A stretch of DNA of 64,000 nucleotides from Gorsachius magnificus (GCA_034008185.1 CM067089.1:19728213-19792212); one strand, 5' to 3'; shown: positions 1 through 14,300, counted from the stretch's first letter. Made by a program: numbers and translations. The notes: generated by a model from the letters alone, not told the origin.

Positions 1-330
1 CCAGGGCTTTCCAGGGTGAACCACCACAGGTTCTGCTTCTTTTCCCTTGAGGTCCACAGCAAGATTTAGACTTCATTCCACAGAAACACTAAGGCTCAAT
101 CTCTAGCTCTGTCTATTGGTACTCAACTGGAAAATGTGAAACTGTGCAACTAATCTCTGCTCTTAAAATGAAGAAACTATATGGGATTGTTGTGTGTACA
201 TTAACCATTGCACTATGCACATCCTCATGGTAAATAAATACATATGCATATGTAATATGTGGACTGCTATACGCAGCAAAGAAGCAGATAATATAAAAAA
301 GTAAAAAAAAAAAAAAAAATCTGCACTTAC

Positions 331-3300
331 TCTGAACCGCACTTAAAGTAGCCGCTGGCTTTAAGACCCGGCTTACTGGAGGCGAATGTCCAGCGCAGCC
401 AGATGTGCCGCTCCTCTCTTTTTTCTCAAGCAGCGCAGTAGATAAGGAACTGTTTTCTGGTACAGAAATACAAGATAGCATACTTCCATCTATCTGCTCA
501 GACATAACCACACTCCCTTTGATTTTTTGATCTCGAGCTAGCTCTTGCTTCTTAAGCTGATCCTCAAAGAATTGAAACTGTTCCGATTCAAGCTGCTGTT
601 GCCGCATATGCGCAATTCGTTTCTTCTCTGCCTCTATTAGCTTTTGATGCTCTAGTTTCTTCAGAAATTCAGTTTTACATTTGTTCTGAAACATATGTAA
701 AATAGTGACATTCTCAGAACACTAAAAAACGCTACAAAAAATGAAGGGAAAGAAGCAAACTAATTGTTTAATAAAACCATCAAATTCTGCCATTAAAACT
801 TAAGTCTTTTGGAACCTGTTTGCTGAACTAGCAAGTAAAACTATATCCCCAAAAGTGTCATGATATGGAAGAAAATACAGTAAGTAATGAATTCCTAACA
901 CAAAGCTTCAAATCTGCGTACCTGTGGTGCTTGGTGTTCTTACTTCAGTAGTGCTAGCACTTGCCGCATTTACCCGTTACAACAGATTCATTAAAAAAAG
1001 ACTTCTCAGAGTACTGGTGGTGAGGAGACTAGATACAAGCCCTTACAATTTCCAAGGCAAAAAGAGATCCACGAGCACATGGGTTTTCTGGGTAGATCTC
1101 ATAATCCATTTTGTGATCTGGTTTTCTTGCTTGTCACTGCTGTTTGGATGGGTTTGTTGACTTTCTCCTGCTACTTTCTGTCCTCAGCTTCCCTGGGTTG
1201 CTCAGCCTGGCTTTGGTGCCAGCCTCCCCAGCCTCAGGCACATTAGGTGCCTTCCCCAGTAGGGTCTATGCCCCCTTGCCCCGAGCCCACCTCCTGTTCC
1301 ATGAGCTGCAAGGGGAGCTTCGGGTTTCATCAGCCCTTCCTGCTCCCTGGTGAAGGAGAGCATTCAAGCATCTCCAGAAGCAAATGAAAAAACCAGAGCA
1401 AAGTCATTTCTTAAATGTCATGAACAAAATCAGAGCAGGGAAAAAAGCCTCAAACCAACCGGTGACAGGAATATGGGCTGCAGGGGTTGGGTTGTTTGGG
1501 TTTTTTTGTTCTTAATTCTCTGGGTCCATTTCAAGGGAAGGAAGGAAAAGGTATTTTTTCTCAGATTCTCTTTCCAAGACAAGTTTTTAAAACTACAGGT
1601 CCTGTTTTCAGTGAACTCTAATAGACCAGATGCAAGTATTTAGGGTTACTTAAGGACTCAAAGAAGATCAATTCAAACTTGAGCACATGCAGAGCCAAGG
1701 GACCCTTTCCACATACTCATGTAAGTGTATCAAGAGTATCCCCTTTATAAAACAAAATCAGAGTGCGCCCAAGACCTTTTCAGATGTTCGTAGACTTATG
1801 TAAACATCAGAGCACATTTATTTCCAAGCACACGCTTGCATTACTTGCTTTCAAATGACCGACTGATTAGATTCTGAGAAGTGAAAAGTCATCCTAAGCA
1901 GCCCATGAAATGATTACGTTCTTGTAGAACTGGCATTTTACTGCTTAATTTTTAAGAAGATTTATATAACAGAAAAAACATTCATACCAAAGATTTAATA
2001 ACCATCTAAAACTTACTTTCTTTTGCATGTATTCTTGATATTCTAAGTTATACTTTTTTAGAAGATCTCTCTTCAATTCATCTGTCCGTGGAAATGCAAC
2101 CTCTTTCAATTTCTTTGGCAGGGGGAGAGGGAGAGATAAATCAGTTTATTTTTAATTTTTTAAAAGAACCACCTGGCAAATAAACTCAACTGTAATACAG
2201 ATTTCAAAAATACAAAATAATAATAATAAAAAAAGCTGCTCTTCTCCCAGGAAAGAAAGGAAGAAATACACACTAAATCATCAGCTTGTGAAACTTCCGT
2301 AGTACACTGCTTTCAGTAAAGCTGTATTAATTTGTATCAGTGAAAGCCGTGACGTGATTACTTATCTCAAGGAAAGATCAGTCTTTTTTGTAGCGATCCA
2401 TTATCTCTGTTTTGTTTAATAGGTGTGGGATGACTAATATTTTTGATGTAGGTGTAATTTATAAAAAAGCTAAGTCGAACTTTCTGTGTTTCAGGTAGGA
2501 TCATCACATTTTTCTCTGGGACTCCCTGGACAGAAATCTGACTGCATATTCCCATTTCTAGGTCGGAAATAAAATAAAATAGTTTGTTTGCAGTGATAGC
2601 TACACATGTAGCTTCCTGTGACAGCCCTGGCAGGCAAAACAATTTTGTTTTGCAAAACAAAACCAATGCCCAACGCCTTCTACTGGTGCAGGGGCTGCTG
2701 CAAAATAATTCAGAGGCTCTAGGCAAGGGAGAGAGACCATGTGCTTAATCCCACCGAGTGCCACAGGAGGGAGCACGTTAAATGCCCTTTCTCAACAGGG
2801 ATGATTCCCTAGATCGTGGGCCACAGTCAAAATTTGGCATGAAGCATTTTTGGCCTTGAATATGACATTATTCAGCTTTAACAGTAGAGAAAGCAAGCGA
2901 ATATGGCAGCAAAAAGCAAATGAGGCACTTATGCTACTCATGGGGCAATTCCAGTTGTTTTAAGTTCAGTATAAGGCTGTAATTGAACTCTGTCTTTTAG
3001 GGAGAAAAAAAAAAATAAAATAAAAAGGAAAAGTTAAACTTTTATATACAAGTGGAGAAAAAAAAATCTGGTAAAAAACTAAGTAAATATATATTTGATA
3101 ATAAAGAAAGCAAAAATATACTTTGATTATTTAGCAGGATAAACAAATCCTGCACAGACACCAGCAATGCCACACATCTCCCTTTCCCTCTGTTTGCAAT
3201 AGTCAGTTTGGGCCATTAGCCACCCACATAACTGGGACCAGAATCAAACTCTAAGTACTGTTAAATTAGCATATTCTTAATATGTAAACTTTCAGAAATA

Positions 3301-6211
3301 GATACACCCGGGTTTCGAACAATCTACCAACTTACTCAGAGACTGTTCTTGTTTACTTTTTAGAATGATAATTTCATTTCCAGTAATGGTCAAGTGATTA
3401 AACCAAAATAAAATATGAATGACTAGTGAGAAATGTATCAGAAATTCAAGCTGCGGTGGCTGCCATGGGCCATGTGTGCACTGAGGGAAACGGAGTGCTG
3501 GGCAAGCAGACAGATTCTGGTGGAAACATTTCTTAAAGGCCAGGAAACCACAACCCTACCTTAATAATATCTTGTTTTTCTGGTACTGCACATTGGTGAT
3601 AGTCTCGGTGACTGGGCAGCTTTTCTACAAACAACCTAGAAAATGAAACAAGCATGTGTTCAGCCCCGTAGCCAGAGGAATATCCACAATAGCTTTCACA
3701 TTGGCAGAAAAATCAGTTTCAGATAACTCTTGAACACTGAATTCCAGGTGACTTGCAGCAGGTTTCTACACGTTCATTTGTTTAAAATAACACTTACGTT
3801 CTTGTACAGATTTGTATAGGACACAGATGGAATGACAGGACATTATTTTCTACATGTGAATACATTTTGGCATTCATTAGTAGTTGGGTTTGGTTAAATA
3901 AAAAAGACTAACTAGCAGCCAGCACCTAAAAATAGCCCTCCAAAGTGCCCTTCACCTTAGCCAGTGTTAATAAATCCTATTTCTTCTGTCTTTATCTGTC
4001 CTTAGCTGAAATGCTGAATCGTAAAAGGGAAGTGCAGAAGGCAGCACTGACTAACATTAAAGCAGTTATTTTTACCAGACCAAGCTGCACAGCTAACTGC
4101 AGTGTTATTAACCTACCCAGATGTCTAAATTATGGTAACACTCAGCTGCAAGGAGTTCGGAATACACAGCTGGTCTCATTCTTCCAGCAATTTGTGCAAT
4201 GTTCACCTCCAGACCCTCTTTTTATAGAGATGCATACCTTTAAATTTAAGTGAAGTAAGAAAGATTTGACCTGGTTTTCAGAGTATGAGGAAAATAAGGG
4301 GGTTGGTGGGAGAGGAGGTCTCCTTTTATAAAAATTTAAAATATGCATGTAAAAAAACCCAAACCTTTCAGAAGCAAGAAAACAAACCAATCAATCCTAC
4401 AGAAAAACTAGGTAATTAAAAAGTTTAAATCAGCCACTGATGTATTTTTCAGCTGGCTATTCTGAGAGTTGTAATGAAAGTTGTCTGGATTTGGGTTTTT
4501 GGGTGGGGAGAATAATCATACAATGAACATATACTGTGGATTTTGCATTTACTCCTGTAAGAAGCAATAAAATATACTTAATCCTTTGGGGGAAGAAAAG
4601 TTAGAAGAGGCAAAAAGCCATTTTTTTCATGTTTTTTAAGTGCTGTGCAATACTAACACCTTTAAGATCTGTAGAAGCTCATAGGGTGTAACTATTACAG
4701 GCTCAGAAATCTTATCTAAACATTGCTTTTTAAGCCACACACTGTATTTAAACAACATACTGATAGATACAGAATAATCTGTGGGAAACAGTGCTCAGAG
4801 TATAGCCTGGTACAGTAAACTTAAACCTCTGTATATGAGGTTAGTTCATGCCTGGCAGTTAATAGATGGGTAGGACTATTATACTAACAGTTGAGCTGAA
4901 ATTTTAACAAAGCCTGTGGCTAAAGATCTCCAAAGAACAAAGCTATTCTGCAAGAACACACTGAACATTTCTCTCCTAATCTAAAGGGGTGCCCTGTTTT
5001 CCCTGCAACTTTTCATTTTGGTTTACTCGGCAATATAAGCTGTAATGACTACAAATGGTTTCTTACGTTATGAACTTATTATAAAAAACAAAAGCATTCT
5101 CCAGGTTTCCCTCCTCCATATATACTGATGCCATTCGCTCCATCTCTACTCCAGATCTAAAGTAACGACGCGGAGTGATATCTTCATTGATTGTGATATT
5201 GCTGCCAAGTTTGCTTAAAGCACGTACTCTCTCTTCTGGGGTCACAGAGATGTCTGTGTGGTCAGGAATAGCTACGAGCTTTTTCTGAAAAAGAACAGAG
5301 AGTTTAGCAAGAGAACCAGGTATTACATTTCGGTAAGTGAACACATTCAAGAAACTCAAGGGAAATCTTCAGCCTTTTTCTCGAAATAGGCACTGGTTTC
5401 CCCACTGCTAGCCACAGTTGAGACATTCTAACATGTTTCTCAATTGCAAATAAATTGTGATTGCAATTACAAATAAGAAGTGACCTTATCCCCCTCCCCA
5501 AACCTTCAAAATACAAAAACATCCCAGAAAAAAAAAAAAAAAGATAAAATTATGTAAACCCCTGTAGAAATTACCAAAGACAACACTAAGTGTGTCCTCT
5601 TTAGAATCCCCTACACATGAAATTCTGTACAGTTCTGCCTTAAGTTGTTGAAATCATTTGGTGGAGGGTCTGAATACTCCTGCTACATAATGTGTAGGGT
5701 ATGACTACTGGGTATAGCTCAGCTAACAGCAGTGAGTTTCCCTGGTCAGTGAACAGTTCACTTCAAATGCTCATTTCCAGTTTCAAACGAGGCAGTTAAA
5801 GCCTAAGAAGTTAGAACTCTACGGAAGAAGCAGCACAGCTGCTTATTATAATCACTACCCTCCTGTTAAGTGGCTAAATACGTGGCTGCTGCAAGTTGTT
5901 TCCTCTTACTTTGATGAAAATTTTTTCTCTTTCTATTCAAAACGTTCACTTCAACTTCTTAAAAACATGATTGCTGAAAGAAGCTAAAACCCCATAAGCC
6001 ACATATATAGAAATAAAATAAATTCCAACAAAACCATCAGGCAGATTGTGCGAGGAACTGGCAAGACGCAGGAAAAGACCCTTGTAGCTGACAGCCAACA
6101 CTACTGAACAGTTCTCTTGAATCGTTTCCTATCTGAAGGAGAGCGTGTTAAGCCATTACAGCATTTCTCTGCCATACATACCAGCGAGCTAACACTGAAC
6201 GGTTGTTCCAT
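331..6211 (-). CDS. STAMBPL1: STAMBPL1 (AMSH-LP), 5' coding half; JAMM domain outside the window
   Basis: Zinc-dependent JAMM deubiquitinase that cuts K63-linked ubiquitin chains at endosomes (family knowledge). Coding exons on the minus strand, 5' to 3': 6182-6211 (from the [13 protein letters not shown]), 5067-5284, 3560-3635, 2017-2112 and 331-685. All have GT/AG borders and joining phases. The translation follows the human protein closely: [20 protein letters not shown] and [16 protein letters not shown] form the N-terminal MIT/USP8-dimer-like helical region, and the 331-685 exon carries a charged coiled coil ([20 protein letters not shown]) and then PPVSRVLKP. The last in-window exon ends AVQ with one spare base, so the gene continues past the left edge into the catalytic exons. 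I chose ATG 6211-6209 because it matches the human start and has A at -3 and G at +4. The exon is open further upstream in the same frame; see the findings. Confidence 0.95.
686..5066 (-). other. STAMBPL1 introns between exons 331-5284
   Basis: Introns 686-2016, 2113-3559 and 3636-5066. AT-rich, with an A-run at about 302-319 just past the donor of the 331 exon, poly-A-like stretches near 2215-2235 and 3005-3065, and scattered short open frames with no coding character. I see no RNA gene and no clear transposon in them. Confidence 0.7.
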
Positions 6212-6372
6212 GTTGTTCTCTGTCTGCAAACCGCGGAGATCGCTTTTCTCCTCCAAAGCGTCCATCTGACTGCAAAAGGCAGTATCAATCCGGTGCTCAA
6301 TATTTGCAGCCAGCTCAGGGTTTATTAGCCCAAGGGGAACTTGAACATAGATACGTCGATTGTGGTCGTGTG
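6182..6372 (-). other. STAMBPL1: STAMBPL1 second exon (5' leader plus first 10 codons)
   Basis: The exon is bounded by an acceptor (tttttccag, just above 6372) and a GTATGT donor (just below 6182). The whole 191 nt are open in the frame of the MEQPF start: two spare bases plus 63 codons. This includes an earlier in-frame ATG (MDALEEKSDL, 18 codons upstream of MEQPF) and, above it, a protein-like stretch including RRIYVQVPLGLINPELAANI. Human STAMBPL1 begins at the MEQPF-equivalent Met, so by default the upstream part is leader. Confidence 0.75.
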
Positions 6373-8727
6373 CTGGAAAAAATGTGACAAGTCTTTCAGA
6401 TTAGCAATACAGTCAAACGTCACGTAAGTTTGCATGCCTGCACCCACTCATTGCTGCAGTATCACAGTACTTATATATTTAATAATAATCTAAAATTTAC
6501 CAGGCACCTAGAATTTAAAATGGGAATGCATGGGGGCTTACAGGGCCCTTGTGGACTACCTGACCTGTTCTAATATTATTACAGTGGATTAGAACACAGT
6601 ATAACAAATTATTTTTACAACTTTTACAGCAACTTCAAAAAACTGCCAGCTTTCAAGCATCAGGTGAAAAACTCAAAGGTCAAAGACTAACCACAGAACC
6701 TGTGTTTCCTTGAGCATATGTTTTGACAAACATATTTATAAACAGTGTGAATCTGGCATCTTTTTTCCTGCTAAGCCTATAATTAAAAATAGAACTTAGC
6801 ACACAAACTCCTATCAGTAATATAAAGCAGGGAAAATATTCCAAGCACCATGTGTTCCACCTGCACAGCTTGCTGACTTCAACAGCACTCAAAATACAAT
6901 GAACTCTGATAAATCAACTGATGGTAATTGCTTCTTGCACCGCTGCGAACAGATAAAGACAAATATTTAGACATGTTGTGGTCCTCAGCAAAAAACCACC
7001 CAACAAATCTCTGAAAGGGAAAGGAATTATTTAAATTACACTGGAAATATGAAAATGAAGCTGCTAATGTGGGTTTTACTTCTGTGCACTCAGTCTAAAC
7101 AGATATGATCCAGAATGTCGAAGACATTTTATACATTGCAATAAATATGCTTTATACTTTTGTAAAAGCATAAAGAGTGTGTCCAGCAAAGCTATTTTCT
7201 CAGCACTCCTCTTTCTAGAGGCCAGAGGACTCTGGGTTAGAGAAAAACAACCCAAATGTGTCTTTAGCTGGCTGCATTTCTCAAGTATTGATTTCTGTAT
7301 TTGGAACTTCCTCATTTTTTCCAAACACTAACAGTATCTACTAGATCAGTCTTTAATTTTAACAATTAGTGCCAGTGTTACAGGAGATATTAAATTAAGT
7401 AACACACTTTCTTTAAAATAATCACAATCATCCTGTTTTACTTGTAAAAGCCCTTACTGGTATACTCATTCCACCTTATTAATTCAATCTTACTCATCTT
7501 TTACGTATGATCTCCCAATCTCAATGAATGTGTTCTTGCTTGACTTTATACCCATCCTTTCAATTTTCAAGACTTCTATTCTCATCACCAGGTCTATCAC
7601 AGGTCTGTAAATTCCATTTCAAGACCTGCTTTTTCCAAATTAAGATATTCAAAATGCTTGCACAGTTTGTGACACACACACAAAAAAAGAGCATGGCTTG
7701 TACTCCCAAGTCATCAACATTAGTTGTGGTTGCAGCGCTAATGGCAACAGTTCTCTAAACAATTTAATTTTACATACATGGAGCTCTGGTGTAAATGATC
7801 AGCTTGGCAGGAGAAGAGAGCCTATTTGTTGCCTATTCACGGACTGCAGAAAGGTTCCATGGGATCACCGTAACTGAATATTTTTGCTTTAACCTACACC
7901 AAGCAATGTACTGCCTGATGGCCAGTTCCAGCCAAAACCCTTCTTCAGCTGGCCCACCATGGATGTGGTAGGCTGTGAAAGGAGAGGGCTAAAAGCTGGG
8001 CTAGCACAGAGCTCATGGTGGTCTTCTGCCCTGCAGCTCAGATTCTAAGCAGAAATAAATTCTTCAATAAGAGACTCTGCATTCATATGCTCTGTGTGAC
8101 TCAGGAGTATCAATTAAAAAAAATATCTGAGAGCTAAAAGCATATATTTTAAAACTATTTATTCACTCACTTATCTATCACTTGTGGATTTTTTTTTTAG
8201 TTTGTTTTTTTTTATTTCCCCTAGAAGCAACTGGGAGATCTATGATAGCCGAATGGAAGGCTGGTTTTGGTCTGAAGTATGCATCCAAGTATGACAAACT
8301 GCAAAATTTATGAAAAAAAAAAAATTGTTCAAAAGTAAAGGGTGCAGAAATATATTTCTATGCAATTCCTTATTTCAGTTAACAGCTTTTGAGCAAGAAA
8401 ACTGCTTTTCAAGCCCTTTCTCCCTTACAAACTTTCTCAAAATCTAGTAAGGCAATGAACACTGAAGAGAATGCTCTTGAGATGCTTCCCTATGCAGGAT
8501 GTGGGATATGGATCCTGTGCTTCTTTCAGCTGTTACCACACTTCAAAGACCTTTCAGCCTACCTGGTAGGCAAGTGGAAAAATGTTAGTGCAGCAAGGGG
8601 GAAACACAAAAGCCACTAATTGGTGTTTTCTTTTGGTTTTTGGAGGGCAGGATTCCCACAGAGGTCTTTGTTAAAGAAACCTATGGTATCCCCCAGCCAA
8701 AATCTCTTTGAACTGGCACAGGAGGTT

Positions 8728-8765
8728 ATCATGGAATCCTTTACTTATCATGGAATCCTTTACTT
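8728..8765. repeat. Direct tandem duplication, 19-bp unit x2
   Basis: The unit atcatggaatcctttactt occurs twice, perfectly, back to back. This looks like simple slippage or a recent small duplication in a STAMBPL1 intron. Confidence 0.9.
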
Positions 8766-11270
8766 GCAAACATTTCTCATCTTGGTTGGCTCTAATAATA
8801 TTAAATTTATAAATATAAATTATTTCAGTGGGCTTTTTTAACCTAAAGAAGCATTAAAAATAAGGAAAAAACCTGTGTAGTACCAGGTATTTTAAAGAGG
8901 AGACATCTGGTAACAGCAGAAACTCACACTTCCTCAAAATTGTGTCAGCGCTTTGAGAGGATGAAGCAGCTCTGCAGAGAGCACAAGGCAAGCCACAGGG
9001 CAAGAGCAGAGGAGAAGAATCACTGCAAATAAAAGAGGAAACTGGCTTTTTAAATTTGGCTTCAGGAGCACATTAAAAACCAGACACCGTAAATAAAGAA
9101 GAACTAGTAGGATAAATTTGTATCACTTTTATGAAAATGTCAAATAAGACTCAAATATATTAGCTATTACAGGTGGCAGTGTAATTAAAAAAAAAAAAAT
9201 CCTAAGAAGAACATAGGCTGTCTTATGACTGCACTCCAATATATTATCCTTAACACATGGACAGACTGGCCAGAATTATAAACTATTAAAATGCAGAAAA
9301 TTAAGCTTTACTAAAAACACCACTGCAGGCACGTCTGCTGGCTCCCTGGAATGCCTCTGTGTGTAATGGTCCCCCGGCACAGCTCCACAACCGCCTTCAG
9401 CTGGTGGAAGGCCGTGATACTGCCAAGGGGCTCCCCTCACCCCCACACCATACCTTGTTCTACTTCCACTTTGTTGACACCAGTGACTTCAAGGCCAGTT
9501 GGAGCTGATCCAAATTAAAATCAAATGGAGTTTTAAAATTAATTATGTCCTTCTCCAACTCAGAATGCAAGGGAGGAGGCAGAGAGATGAAGCCAGCAAG
9601 GCAGACAGACTTGCCCCTTTCCGAGGCAGTGCTGTCCTGGGTTGGTATGAGCTGGCTTTGAAAATGTGTCCTAAGAGCTTGTACAGTGCCTACAAGAATT
9701 GCCCAGTCCTGATGAGTGACTCTCTGCCTTCTGGAAATACACTTATATTTCACTCTACACGAGCAAAAAGAAATTCAAATATCAAACCTCTCTGTGTAAC
9801 TGAAACTAATTATATTCAAATATACAAAATAGTTATGCTAATACAGTGAACTACACTCCAACCCCAACCACAGGGGAGAAGTAGCAATGCTAGCTTGGAG
9901 CTGTCTTGGTCTATTTGATTGTAAAGTGCTCCAAATTCTAAAGACACATTTTTCTGCTTTACAATTTCAGGCACTCCAACGAACATGGATGGACTTAGTT
10001 AATGTTTAATTAAGAAGAAATGTCTGGACATTTAGCATGCAAATCCAGCTTTTTCTAATAATGAATTTTCTGAAAGTCATTATCAGAATATAATAATTTA
10101 ACATCCATTCAACAGTTAGGAAACTCTTCTTGATTTCATTGGTAATGGCACTCCTCACCAAATCCCACTTCCTCCTCAAAACCCACTTGTTTTCCTATAT
10201 GATCCAGTTTATTATACTGTGCATTAATCCTTTGAAAAATCCAGCTTTATTAAATCAAAGGCCTTCAGCCACAGGAAATAGAGCAAAATGAGAAAATGAT
10301 TGTTTTAAATGGCGTTGAAAGTCATTCTTTCTGTTCATGTTAACAAGCACGTTACCAAGTACCAGGAAAAACAGAGAGCACAATTTTAACTTAGAAGTAT
10401 ATGCAACTAGTAAGTACATGGAGATAGAAGTACATCAAGATGTATCAAGTACCTCAAGAGTAGGCTAATAAGACGGAAGTGGTGTGAGAAGATCTGGCAA
10501 ATGCATACACAGACTCTCATGGTTTTCTGAGAGGTATAACACCATAATCCATTACAAGTTCTCCAACGCCCTCACAGTTCGCTGTGTGCTGGCACGTTTC
10601 AAACAATTGCTGGGCTGGATGGACGTGGACAAACAGGAGCCCCTCTGCCTGCGCTCCGAGCCCAAGAGGCATGACCCAGCTAAGCCTGCAGGCTGCCCAG
10701 CTGTACCATGTGATAGTGAAAGGCGGTACGCTCGGCTGCACAGCAAGGCTTATTAGCTCAGCACGCTGTGAACTATTTAAGATACACAGTTTGTGTTTGC
10801 AGTGCCTTGTGTGGAGCCAGCTCACAACCTGGGCAGAAAGAGCTTGTGTCAGTCTTCATGCATTCCTACGATGGGCTCCGAAATATCTATTTAGTGTGAT
10901 AGGTCCTTCACCGATATAACCTGACTATGTGAGCAAAGACAACAAAGCCAAGTAGGGCCGAGCCCTGCCAAAGGATGCACGCAGGGCTGGCGGTACCCCA
11001 GCAGGAGCGGCTCTGCTCACGCTTTCTGGAGAAGACACAGCCACGAAGAGGAGCTCGGAGTACCAGTACCTCCCAGGGATGAGCTGACTGCAGGGCATGA
11101 GGACTGAATTTCAACTCCTTATCATCATCTTGAGACTGGTTTTCCTTCTTCAGAAGAGGTTTTTAAATGATGAATGAGCTTTTTAGATTTATAAACAAGT
11201 AACTTCAAATTTAACCTTTTTCCTTTAATTTTTTCCATTGTTATTTGTTATTTTCCAAAAATTTTATGAC

Positions 11271-11352
11271 TATCTGAAACATTGTTACAGATATCCAAAA
11301 CATTGTTATGAGCTATCTGAAACATTGTTGCTCATTATCTGAAACATTGTTT
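11271..11352. repeat. Degenerate minisatellite, about 20-22 bp x4
   Basis: Four copies of the core TATCTGAAACATTGTT, the second reading TATCCAAAACATTGTT, with short variable linkers, in the STAMBPL1 first intron. Confidence 0.85.
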
Positions 11353-14300
11353 CCCCTTTGTAAGGTGTTTTTAAATTCCAAGGGAATTAGTCATAACACA
11401 CTGACTGCTATCAGCAACATTTGTCAATATTTTGACTATTGGTCCTAACCAAAAGGCTGCATTAAAGAGATCACTGGTAAATTTTTCCAAAGCACTTTTT
11501 GTCATTCAAAGCTTAGGTTCTGTTAGGACTAACAGGGACTTGGGGCATTAGCAATGGTTTATTCTTTGCATATTTTTTAATAGTGGATTATTTCAGAAAT
11601 ACTCATCCTTTTGTTACACATTTTTGTGCAGTATAAAGCCCAGATGTGGTTCCCATCAAAATCATTCACTTCAGTTCATTGGGATCAGGATCCTTACAGT
11701 GTATCTAAAAATATTTGCTGATACAGGAGCTAAAATGTGGCATAGTTCCTCTTCTTACAAACTACTCTTGAGAGCACAGATCCTGTGGCAAGAAACAGCT
11801 TACTTCAATACTGTCATGAGAAGTTAAAGCAGTAATACTCTATTTTACTATGCTAGGAAGTATGATACTTATAGAATCCTAGAATAAAGGTGCATCTCAA
11901 ACCATAAAGGTGTCAGTTCTCATTAAAATAGCCACATTAACAAGACAAACCCCACCTTTTAATTACACATAATGGAACTAAATTGTCTCAGCAAACTTGA
12001 AACAGGGCATATCCAGTGACTGCCAGGTGAAGACAAAGGACTGTTTCATGCCCATAAGTCACCCATGATGCAGATACTTGTACTTCTGTACTTTGAAGTG
12101 GATGTTCAAGTGAATTTGGAGAAAAATAGGTCAGAAATACAGGCACCTATCTCATTCAGCTCTTTTGTGAAATGCCAGGCCATGTATTGACACAGCACAT
12201 AATCATTTATACACACACTTGGGTTTGATATAAAATATGCCAGAAAACAGCCTAAATAGCAAACTGCCTTCTGTTGGTTCTCTCCAAAAAGAAACAGCAT
12301 GTTCATCTGTCAACATGTTTTTTGAAATAAGCGTTCACTGTTACAGCAAGTGATTCAGCTAGTGTAGTAAGTGGGCTCTTCTGGAAAAAAACAACAAAGC
12401 ACTGAATGTCACAGCAAGATCATTCTCTTGTGCAGAGAAAAAACCCAATCAACCAAACCCAACAAAACTGCCTTTTGATGAAAAAAAGCACTGCAAGGAG
12501 CTGCTTGCTGAGGAACTCCGAGTCCTTCAGTGGAGAAGTTGCTCTTCCTAGTAGGAGCTACTAAGCTTGGCTCTAGAAAAGCCTGCCTCAGTAACGGTTT
12601 GTAATTTAGCACGGCTCCTTAGCTGCATGGCTCCGTCCAGACAGCATTGCCGAGACCTCCTCCCAGGCCCCACCAGCTCCCAGAGGCAGCTGCTGAGCTG
12701 GACAGGCATGTCTCCCAGAAGCGGGCCAAGGTTATATCTCTTTTTCACCTGCTGCGAAGGACCAGCTCCAGCCACCTCCCAGCACACTGCCTAGAGGTGT
12801 CTCTGCAGGCTGTGTCGCTGGCATGCAGACAGCAGCATCTTCACCTGCTTGGGTACCGAGAGGGAGAAGTCAGGTGCAGAGATCCTCCATGCCCAGATCT
12901 GCCAAACCCAAGTCTTGCCTACAAGGTTACGCCACTCAGTGCTGTATCTGAGCAAAACTGAGCTTTATTTTCATCTAAAGAAAGTGTGGGTGACACAAGG
13001 GTCTGTCTTCCCACAGCTAAAAAAAGGTAGAACAATTATTTGAGGACTTGTTCTGCAAATATTTGGATGACTTAAGTTAGTTAATATAGCCACTTGAATA
13101 TCATTGACTGGCTGTTTTCTAGGGACAATTTTCCTTTTGGAACAGATACAAACATTACCACATTAAGAAGTTTACATCAATAAAATCAGATTGTTACTGG
13201 CTCTGCTAAGACTCTGATAAACCACTGCAATATGCACATAACGTCCAACATGACACATGCAAAAACCTGACTTCTACTCCCTACAGAGCATAAGAATGTA
13301 GAACCTACAGGCTTTTCCCAGTGCTTCAGAGCACAGAGAACAACCCTGACCCTCACCTATTTTCTCATTCATTTTTATGCACTGTTCTGAGGTCAAGATC
13401 TAGTATGCCCATGCTACTACAACATAACCCGATGCATATGAGCTGTATACATAGGCGATGGCTCGCTACAAGATTTATTAATATGCTCTGTCTACAAAGC
13501 TATTAGTCACTTTTAAGAGAATGTGCTGAAAACCAGCCTGGAAATACTGAGCATTGAAACACGCATCTGTGAACTGCTGACAGCTATTTCTCTTGTGGTT
13601 TCTTGTGTCAAAACAAAACACAATCCCTCCCTCTCCCTTTTTTGGTAACACCACTCAGTTTCAGCAGAAAAACATTTTTAAGATAATGGATAAAGTAGCC
13701 CCAAAGCTAGAATGTCTTGGATTACAACCTATAGCCTTCTTAGGCAGTCACTGAAATCTATCTGTGCAACACAGAAAGGCATCTTTCCAGTGGCCCACTA
13801 AAAGGATATTCTAGATGTGGTACAGAAAACCAGCGCCATTTCCTTCCTTTAGGAAATCCAGAACAATCCCCCATCACAATCAGGGCACATTGAGCCAGAA
13901 GAGGACAGAAATAAAAGAAATCATGGTTGTTATATAATTTGTTCTTTGATGATTCAGCTGAAATACTGAAAAAGAGAGATACCTGCAATATATAACATCA
14001 CTGATAAAAGTAACTTCCACCAGGAAGGCAAGGAGCTGTGTTGCTAAGGGAAACAAATGAGAGGCAAAAATCAGCACAGAGGTCTGCAACACTTCACAGC
14101 CTTCCAAGAAACAAAGCATGATTCCTTGCAAATCCTTGGGCTCCACAGATTTTTCTGCCTGCAGCCCTATTTCTCTCAAAGTCCCACCAGGATAGAAGGG
14201 TTAAGAACCTTCCTGTTCTTCCTAAAAAAGGTAATGATTTTTCTGGCAATATTTGCTACTTAATTTTATAACACTTTCAGATTCCACAACCTCTAATACA

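Noticed and set aside
924..1643. Consecutive plus-strand open frames in a STAMBPL1 intron
   Set aside because: No splice-consistent structure and no recognisable protein pattern; the stretch lies inside a confirmed intron.
10484..11114. Overlapping open frames on both strands in the STAMBPL1 first intron
   Set aside because: Open on both strands because of local GC content; no conserved motif or matching splice sites found.
12548..13043. GC-richer patch with several open frames, considered as an alternative first exon
   Set aside because: No convincing donor joining to the 6372 acceptor and no known protein similarity.
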